The notes under the pieces: model-generated
Told to the model about the DNA's origin: nothing
Databases searched by the model: none
What the model saw: only the letters and a program-made list of their open reading frames with translations
Translations under genes and position numbers: made by a program
Source: G965267605 sp965267605
GTDB taxonomy: Bacteria > Bacteroidota > Bacteroidia > Flavobacteriales_E > Vicingaceae
Direction: 5' to 3'
Length of the DNA stretch: 64,000 nt
Assembly: GCA_965267605.1 (NCBI GenBank)
Contig: OZ254088.1
Location: 1 to 64,000, forward strand
Part shown: positions 59,801 to 64,000 of the stretch, piece by piece
How the letters are laid out: every line of letters begins with the position of its first letter
Numbering within the stretch: position 1 is the first letter of the stretch

Positions 59801-60384
59801 CTCCGTTCGCCATTGAAGACATTTCCAATCCTCTCCCCGTAACCCTGGCGGAGTTCAATGCACGTTATGAGAACGGTACGGTGTTAACATGGTGGAAGAC
59901 ATTGACCGAGGTCAACAACGATTATTTTACCGTGCAACGGTCAGTGGATGCGATCAACTTTGAGGATATCGGTGTGGTCAAAGGAGCAGGTAATTCCAAT
60001 GTGATACGACACTACCAGTTTGAGGATAAGGCTCCTTATCAAGGTCGGTCCTATTATCGGTTGAAGCAAACTGATTTTAATGGAAAGCATGCATACTCGT
60101 ATATCGTCCCGGTGGAATTGAACGGGATTGAGATACTCAATATTTTTCCAAACCCCAGTGACGATAAGATCCAATTGCTGATTGGTAGTAGCCGCCTGGA
60201 CGATCTGGTTATTCAAATATGCACGGTGGAAGGAAAGATTGTTAAGAAACTGAAGCACCGGGTACATGATGGTGTTTCACAAGTGGCGGTATGGGTACAG
60301 GAATTGCAGTCCGGATACTATATCGTGTCAGCCACCACTGGTGACGGAAGACATATTGCTCAGAAGCACTTTATCAAGAACTAA
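56884..60384 (+). CDS. Large T9SS adhesin with beta-helix-like repeats, type A sorting domain
   Basis: The 1166-residue protein starts at ATG 56884; the TTG two codons upstream is a poor start. A signal peptide ends GVRAQ. The body has many short turns of the form NNGTxNxxx and NAGTLDLEGS (about residues 100-820), typical of secreted beta-helix adhesins. An N-terminal cap is similar to G8-like openings (WSSTNTWSTVGPSGATCGC). After FSPFAIEDISNPLPVTLAEFNARY comes the type A sorting domain (IEILNIFPNPSDDKIQLL to the final FIKN). It is secreted, probably surface-attached. The ligand is unknown. Confidence 0.82.
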   Translation: MNRNHLLVLFLSFITVCTGVRAQTTVYARTTGNWSSTNTWSTVGPSGATCGCIPGVLDSVVVNGRTVTVDMNADARSVYVLGASTLTFNNSMGLDINAGHLQVDAGGSVTHGGTGSAAHIDFETGNNVLTIASGATCNTEDVEVAANATLVMKGAGDFTLTDDFAYMGTGSLVTNNLTGNFNLTGAGVSSLWFQTSGGSSKFINNGTVNVDRWIFVQAANDTVINNGTINLTNASFGISMNTSANGTYIRNNGTMNCQGNIVATNLTVRFDNAGTLDLEGSLTSWSNTAPSEFHNLTGATFNMAGTGQFYGNFYGDYSGNTVTFDNTLALQNELIDPVDNYWHLNYTGFQKQMKSTVNCKGNFTVSTNAFITSSRNINMYNGGSLTIASGGSLTRTSGAGEIIFNNGNTYSLVVNDASTGIEWDKIVSLDSLTLNISGNGRISLTSSSSGGNILAVRGEHATINNNLTGTFNCNGIVYGAAAHDNVVNQNQTVALAQDVVYLGRDNTFNNAGTITMGDDLLYQQASNTFSNTGTCTVTDIVNFLTDSNTLVNSGTMNVNGVGFADGLHFEATRCAVFNSGTMSVANQLVTMNNADDDNYFVNQSGGVFNLAGDFQLNDADFSFRNSGTVNMSARFDDFAGTDSIVNLSGGIWNYAGIQNTAANTEVEIYADNNANHFNYTRSDASKQQIIVPQDAYWHLGMSGSGTKEAMGTLDINGDVNISGTANFDVNTNNCNITIAGNWNRTSGTFDEGTERVMFDGTSAQSITASGGETYYDLVNFNTNGDISLNHDVHVDNNLTLTLGSNGKFILNASDLTIDQNATITGGGSNEFMVTNGTGYLRQEDIGSGGRTGSILFPVGTSTTNYTPCTIQNLGTSDRFDVKVRPQVLFSGTSGPAQLTDVVDVTWDIEEAVVGGSNATLALQWNLSDELAGFDRSNCYIMHYGTSWVFQQPLGPSTGANPYTRTVTGIANFSPFAIEDISNPLPVTLAEFNARYENGTVLTWWKTLTEVNNDYFTVQRSVDAINFEDIGVVKGAGNSNVIRHYQFEDKAPYQGRSYYRLKQTDFNGKHAYSYIVPVELNGIEILNIFPNPSDDKIQLLIGSSRLDDLVIQICTVEGKIVKKLKHRVHDGVSQVAVWVQELQSGYYIVSATTGDGRHIAQKHFIKN

Positions 60385-60396
60385 GTGGGTAAATGA

Positions 60397-61170
60397 TTAC
60401 TGCAATACGCGAATGTTGATGTCATCAACATATAGTGTATGTGTAGCTAACCTGGAATTGGCAGTTATTCCGAATTCACAACTTGAATAAACGCCTTTGG
60501 ACCCTTGAATAAAATAGAGTAGGTCCTTCGGGAGGGTTTGCACGTTACTGCGTTCTACAATAAGCACACCATCCTGGTAGAGTTTGATCCAACCTTTCTT
60601 TCGTTTAGAGAGGTGAACCTGCACTTTCACTTCTACCCACTGATCCCGTGGAAATTTGACCACGTTGTTTGGATCTTGCAGATAATTGGGTTCGTTGTAT
60701 TTGTGTTCAATTCCCAGCACATCGTTCTCGGTAAATGCGATACGTGTTCCCGGTCCTGCACCTACAGCCGTTTGCTCTTCTAGGTCCATAATGAACATCC
60801 AATCATTAGGCGCAGTGCCCTCCAGGTAATACATGGCACTTACCTCCATCGTTTCGCCATCCCAAAACGCCATGTTCTGTTTGGCAATACTACATTTAGA
60901 TACACCGTCTTCCCACTGCTCTGCATAGAACAACATGGAGGTATTACCTGATACCCGCTGTGCTGTACTCAAATTGAATTGATTGCCTTCCATGGTTAGC
61001 TGATAGAAAGACCAAAGACTGTCCTGCGAACCCGAGAACAGATCCTCTGCAATGCTGTATCCCTCAAAGTCTTCCATGAACGTATCTGGTCCATCGAAGA
61101 ACTTCTTCTTGCTACAACCCATTGCCAGAAGGCAACTAGTAAGCAGGATTATACTTCTTGCGCTTCGCAT
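60397..61170 (-). CDS. Lipoprotein with a jelly-roll (polysaccharide lyase/lectin-like) domain
   Basis: The 257-residue protein has lipobox LAMGC (Cys19). The rest is a beta-sandwich: DFEGYSIAEDLF, WMFIMDLEEQTAVGAG, WVEVKVQVHLSKRKKGWIKLYQDGVLI, and YVDDINIRVLQ. This is the look of heparin-lyase-like or LamG-like domains that bind or cut polysaccharide. No catalytic residues can be named, so binding is as likely as lysis. Its start lies within the end of the upstream barrel gene (35-base overlap), indicating one operon. Confidence 0.72.
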   Translation of the reverse strand: MRSARSIILLTSCLLAMGCSKKKFFDGPDTFMEDFEGYSIAEDLFSGSQDSLWSFYQLTMEGNQFNLSTAQRVSGNTSMLFYAEQWEDGVSKCSIAKQNMAFWDGETMEVSAMYYLEGTAPNDWMFIMDLEEQTAVGAGPGTRIAFTENDVLGIEHKYNEPNYLQDPNNVVKFPRDQWVEVKVQVHLSKRKKGWIKLYQDGVLIVERSNVQTLPKDLLYFIQGSKGVYSSCEFGITANSRLATHTLYVDDINIRVLQ

Positions 61171-61639
61171 CTTTGTCTTTGTCCTTTAATTTCCATCCAA
61201 TGGAAACACCACCCCAATGTTGCCATTGCCTGTCAACGATGAAGGATATCAATGGCGTGTATGTCACACGGTAGAATACACGTTTATCAGGATGGATGAA
61301 TCGATACCCAAACATGGCAAGTCCCATTACCCATGGTGCTCCCTTTGTGGTTAGTGTAATGCCTTGTCCTAAACCCAATTCAGCACGATGTTGCTCCTTG
61401 CCGATCAATCCCTTAATGGCAATAGGAGCAATCAATGCTATTCCGTTGTTGGCATCTATAGGCGCTCCACTTGCTCCTACAGAAACGTAATATTCAATCC
61501 CTTCCGCACTCCTGATTTCTCGCTCAAAATTGAACGATCCCAGACCACCAGAACCAGCCGCTTCGAAATAAAAGTTCCGCTGCTTCTGGCTTAAGCCAAC
61601 CAAGGGAAGGAAGAGTAGGATGAACAGTGCATTTTTCAC
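61136..61639 (-). CDS. Outer membrane beta-barrel-like protein of unknown function
   Basis: The 167-residue protein is read from the GTG at 61639 (MKNALFILLFLPLVGLSQ signal peptide). Starting at 61693 would add a poor N-terminal extension. Amphipathic strands (NFYFEAAGSGGLGSFNFERE, WVMGLAMFGYRFI, YRVTYTPLISFIV, WGGVSIGWKL) suggest a small barrel. The tail is lysine-rich (KDKDKDAKRKKYNPAY). Its end overlaps the next gene by 35 bases. Confidence 0.65.
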   Translation of the reverse strand: MKNALFILLFLPLVGLSQKQRNFYFEAAGSGGLGSFNFEREIRSAEGIEYYVSVGASGAPIDANNGIALIAPIAIKGLIGKEQHRAELGLGQGITLTTKGAPWVMGLAMFGYRFIHPDKRVFYRVTYTPLISFIVDRQWQHWGGVSIGWKLKDKDKDAKRKKYNPAY

Positions 61640-61684
61640 AATGGAAATATAGGAAAACCGGCTCGTAAGGAAATCCAAATTTTG

Positions 61685-61716
61685 TTGTGTCAAAACAGGT
61701 TAAATCAGTAATTTTG
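61685..61716 (+). promoter_or_regulatory. Promoter of the P-domain T9SS gene
   Basis: TTG (61685-61687), 21 bases, then TAATTTTG (61709-61716). Transcription would begin about 15 bases before ATG 61738. Confidence 0.6.
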
Positions 61717-61737
61717 AGGCATATAACCTATATTTAT

Positions 61738-63576
61738 ATGAGAAAAATTACGCTCTTCTTCGTTGCGTTAGTGTCATTCGGGATGATCAATGCGCAATCG
61801 ATTTTTAAAGAAAACTTTGAGAACGGAGTTCCAGGGGCATTCACCCAGAACTTTGTAAACGGAACCTTACCGTGGACTGGAAACTACGGTAACGTCAATA
61901 TGAATGCGAACAATCCATTTCTTTCCGGAGATAGTGCCGCAATCCTTTACGTTGGGGCTTATTCTGCTGATGAAACGGAACTAATCTCACCTACGCTTAA
62001 CATGGCAGGAGGTGCCTATTACCTTGATTTCTGGCATGTTCAGGAAGATTGGGCAGGCGACCAAAACACCACTGCAATCTTCGTTTCCAATAACGGTGGC
62101 TCTACGTGGGTGAGAATTGACAGTATATTCCAGAACGTTTCTCAGTGGACCAACAGGAATTACTTCTTGAATTCATACATCACCCTGACCGCTAACATGC
62201 AGATCAAGTTTAAAGGGTTCATCGATTACGGGTATGGAATCGGTATCGATAGTGTAGATATCTATGCTGCCCCGAGTGATGATATTGGTGTAACGCAGTT
62301 GATCTCGCCAACAAGTGCATGTGGGCTTACGGCCGCTGAACAGGTGCAGGTACAGATCACCAATTTCGGTACAGACACCGCTCAGAACTTCAGTGTTTCA
62401 TATCAGGTGGATGCGCAGCCAGTGGTTACAGAATCGTTTGCAGGAATGATTCTACCAGGCCAAACTGGAACGCACACTTTTGCTGCAACAGCCAATTTAG
62501 GTGTGGCACAGACATATAGTATTACTTCCTATACCACGTTTGCGGCAGACCTGAACAACCAGAATGATACATTGAAGAATGTTCAGGTAACCAACGCTCC
62601 ACTTGGAGGTATGGTAGTTACCTACAACCAGCGGGTGAGTATTCCGGACAGTGATCCGAATGGAGTAGTAACCTCTGTATATGCATGCGGACTCCCTAAC
62701 CAACTTGGGGCTTGTCTGAAGCTGAAGTCATTGACGATCGATTCGATCATCCATACGTTCAACGGAGACTTGAATATATTCCTGATTTCACCGTGGAACG
62801 ATACGGTTGAGGTGTCTACAGGAAATGGTTCAGGTGGTGATGACTATATCGCTGCGGTATTCACAGATACTTCTCAGAACCCAATTACGGGAGCACCAAC
62901 CACAGGACCTATTACAGGTGTTTGGCGTGTAGAAGAGGTGACTGGGCTTTCTAAGTTCCACACGCTTCAAGATCCAAACGGTGAATGGAAGCTGTTTGTG
63001 TACGATGATGCAGGTGCGGATACCGGAAGCGTTTTCAAATGGACCATCGAATTCGAATTGGGTAACACACCGGTGGTAGCGCTGGGTAGTGATACAACTA
63101 TTTGTGAAACAAATTCAACCGTATTCCTGGATGCGGGATTTGGTGCCAACTACACGTATAGCTGGAGCAATGCGCTCACATCTCAAACGCAGATTGTAAG
63201 TAAAGCTTCACTGGGCTTAGGTGTACATACGTTCTACGTTGATGTAACGGACACTTCAAGCCAATGTGCGAGTGCAGACACAATTACCATTACGGTGGAT
63301 GATTGCGTTGGTCTTCCAGAGCACGTTCAGGGAACAGTTAAGGTAATGCCGATCCCTGCTAATGACCAACTGACTGTTGTGATGAGCGACATGGTTGGAA
63401 CAGCAAGCTGGGAAATCATTACGATCGATGGCCGCGTTGTGCGACAAGATCAGGTAACGGGTAACAGTGAGATCAGATTCAATGTTGATGTGAAAGATCT
63501 TACGAACGGTATGTACCTGCTTCGGGTCAAAGACCGAACAGGGTCCATTACCAAACGATTGACAATTCAACACTAA
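61738..63576 (+). CDS. T9SS cargo with proprotein-convertase P domain, type A sorting domain
   Basis: The 612-residue protein starts at ATG 61738. The longer frame from a GTG at 61687 overlaps the promoter and hides the signal peptide (MRKITLFFVALVSFGMINAQ). Domains: an N-terminal jelly-roll (about 20-175), a CARDB/Ig-like module, and a P/Homo B domain. The P domain shows HTFNGDLNIFLISPWNDTVEV, GVWRVEE and GEWKLFVYDDAGADTGSVFKWTIEF. A type A sorting domain follows (VKVMPIPANDQLTVVM to KRLTIQH). P domains normally stabilise subtilisin-like proteases, but no protease domain is present. Surface or secreted role. Confidence 0.85.
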   Translation: MRKITLFFVALVSFGMINAQSIFKENFENGVPGAFTQNFVNGTLPWTGNYGNVNMNANNPFLSGDSAAILYVGAYSADETELISPTLNMAGGAYYLDFWHVQEDWAGDQNTTAIFVSNNGGSTWVRIDSIFQNVSQWTNRNYFLNSYITLTANMQIKFKGFIDYGYGIGIDSVDIYAAPSDDIGVTQLISPTSACGLTAAEQVQVQITNFGTDTAQNFSVSYQVDAQPVVTESFAGMILPGQTGTHTFAATANLGVAQTYSITSYTTFAADLNNQNDTLKNVQVTNAPLGGMVVTYNQRVSIPDSDPNGVVTSVYACGLPNQLGACLKLKSLTIDSIIHTFNGDLNIFLISPWNDTVEVSTGNGSGGDDYIAAVFTDTSQNPITGAPTTGPITGVWRVEEVTGLSKFHTLQDPNGEWKLFVYDDAGADTGSVFKWTIEFELGNTPVVALGSDTTICETNSTVFLDAGFGANYTYSWSNALTSQTQIVSKASLGLGVHTFYVDVTDTSSQCASADTITITVDDCVGLPEHVQGTVKVMPIPANDQLTVVMSDMVGTASWEIITIDGRVVRQDQVTGNSEIRFNVDVKDLTNGMYLLRVKDRTGSITKRLTIQH

Positions 63577-63580
63577 ATAG

Positions 63581-63606
63581 AAAAAGGCTCCTTCGGGAGC
63601 CTTTTT
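63581..63606 (+). terminator. Rho-independent terminator
   Basis: AAAAAGGCTCC / GGAGCCTTTTT stem with TTCG loop and a T-run, five bases after the stop at 63576. Confidence 0.85.
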
Positions 63607-63623
63607 TCATCAATTAACCCATC

Positions 63624-64000
63624 ATGAGATTTATTCTGGTGCTGGCTTTATCCTTGATGCTTGCTCCATTCGTGAGTGGTCAATGTGGCAACGGCAAATG
63701 TGAGGAGGGAGAATCGAAGAACAATTGCTTGCGTGATTGCAGAGTTGCGTCTTTGGAGAAAGTGTTGGAGAATGGTGGAAGGGTGGATTGGTGCCCGATT
63801 ACAAATCTCATTGCGCTGGATAAACGAACGGGTAAGCATTACGATGTGTATACCATGATGCCAGATGGCAGGGAATTGACCTGTGTTACCTGTGAATTAC
63901 CCGGGGCTCCACAAAAGCACAATGGTCAACCAACCTGGCACCCGTTGGGAGAGTTTTTGGTGTATCAAGCCGAACAGAAGCAGCATCGGGGTAGATCCAG
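63624..64000 (+). CDS. Secreted TolB-like beta-propeller protein (partial)
   Basis: ATG 63624 opens a signal peptide (MRFILVLALSLMLAPFVSGQ). A CGNGKCEEGESKNNCLRDC cysteine unit follows (the CGNGxCExGE..NCxxDC pattern). Then come the first propeller blades (DWCPITNLIALDKRTGKHYD, DVYTMMPDGRELTCVT, PTWHPLGEFLVYQ), as in PD40/TolB-like proteins. The frame stays open to 64000, so the gene is cut by the window edge. The function cannot be judged from the first 125 codons. Confidence 0.75.
   Translation, partial: MRFILVLALSLMLAPFVSGQCGNGKCEEGESKNNCLRDCRVASLEKVLENGGRVDWCPITNLIALDKRTGKHYDVYTMMPDGRELTCVTCELPGAPQKHNGQPTWHPLGEFLVYQAEQKQHRGRS

Noticed and set aside
1..64000. tRNA, rRNA, insertion sequence transposase or phage genes
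   Set aside because: Read for their hallmarks (CCA-ended cloverleafs, DDE or tyrosine transposase motifs, capsid or terminase) and none was found.

Overview
The window is a piece of a Bacteroidota chromosome, probably a flavobacterium-like free-living gliding or surface-attached bacterium. The evidence is the abundance of type IX secretion (T9SS) cargo with both kinds of C-terminal sorting domain, paired PorP/SprF-family outer membrane proteins, BlaI/BlaR1-TonB and LytTR two-component genes of Bacteroidota type, and promoters of the TTG-N19..21-TAnnTTTG form. No rRNA, tRNA, CRISPR array, phage or transposase gene was seen. GC is moderate, and GTG starts are used by a few genes.

Layout. 1-17082 (minus strand): a duplicated module made of a giant ~2000-residue T9SS adhesin followed by a PorP/SprF protein with a 1-base TAATG overlap. 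The promoter-proximal copy is 17082-9758. The second copy is 9525-2453 and continues into a WD40 protein that runs off the left edge. 17456-21928: a T9SS cargo protein, small lipoproteins and a secreted Kazal-like plus Hint domain protein. 22000-34432: a stress and redox neighbourhood with two self-regulated MarR modules (MarR + NmrA-like reductase; MarR + DoxX-like), an AraC regulator beside an SDR/lipoprotein/DUF4345 operon, T9SS cargo, YciI-domain and BatD-like proteins and a type II NADH dehydrogenase. 34560-42227: T9SS cargo, a TPR/SpoIIE phosphatase, and a BlaI-BlaR1-TonB-lipoprotein regulon with matching palindromic operators.

42614-45715 is a compact three-gene island: a sigma/HTH-like protein, a GHKL (MORC/MutL/Hsp90-fold) ATPase and a protein with a HEPN-type RX4H motif. 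It is the best candidate for an undescribed conflict (anti-phage) system. It sits directly before a methionine operon, 45719-50573: promoter, SAM riboswitch, a 56-codon leader ORF ending in a cysteine-rich stretch, metX, hom, an OsmC-family gene and metZ.

The methionine operon is invaded by a family of palindromic elements. Their outer flanks and their apical loops differ from copy to copy but stay self-complementary. Four copies lie in frame inside hom, enlarging the protein to 543 residues, and a different short palindrome lies in frame near the end of metX. This resembles the Rickettsia palindromic elements and is one of the two most unusual observations here. 50900-64000 holds envelope proteins, a collagen-like protein, a LytS/LytTR two-component pair with a 47-residue membrane protein behind it, a large T9SS adhesin, a T9SS protein with a proprotein-convertase P domain, and a truncated beta-propeller gene at the right edge.
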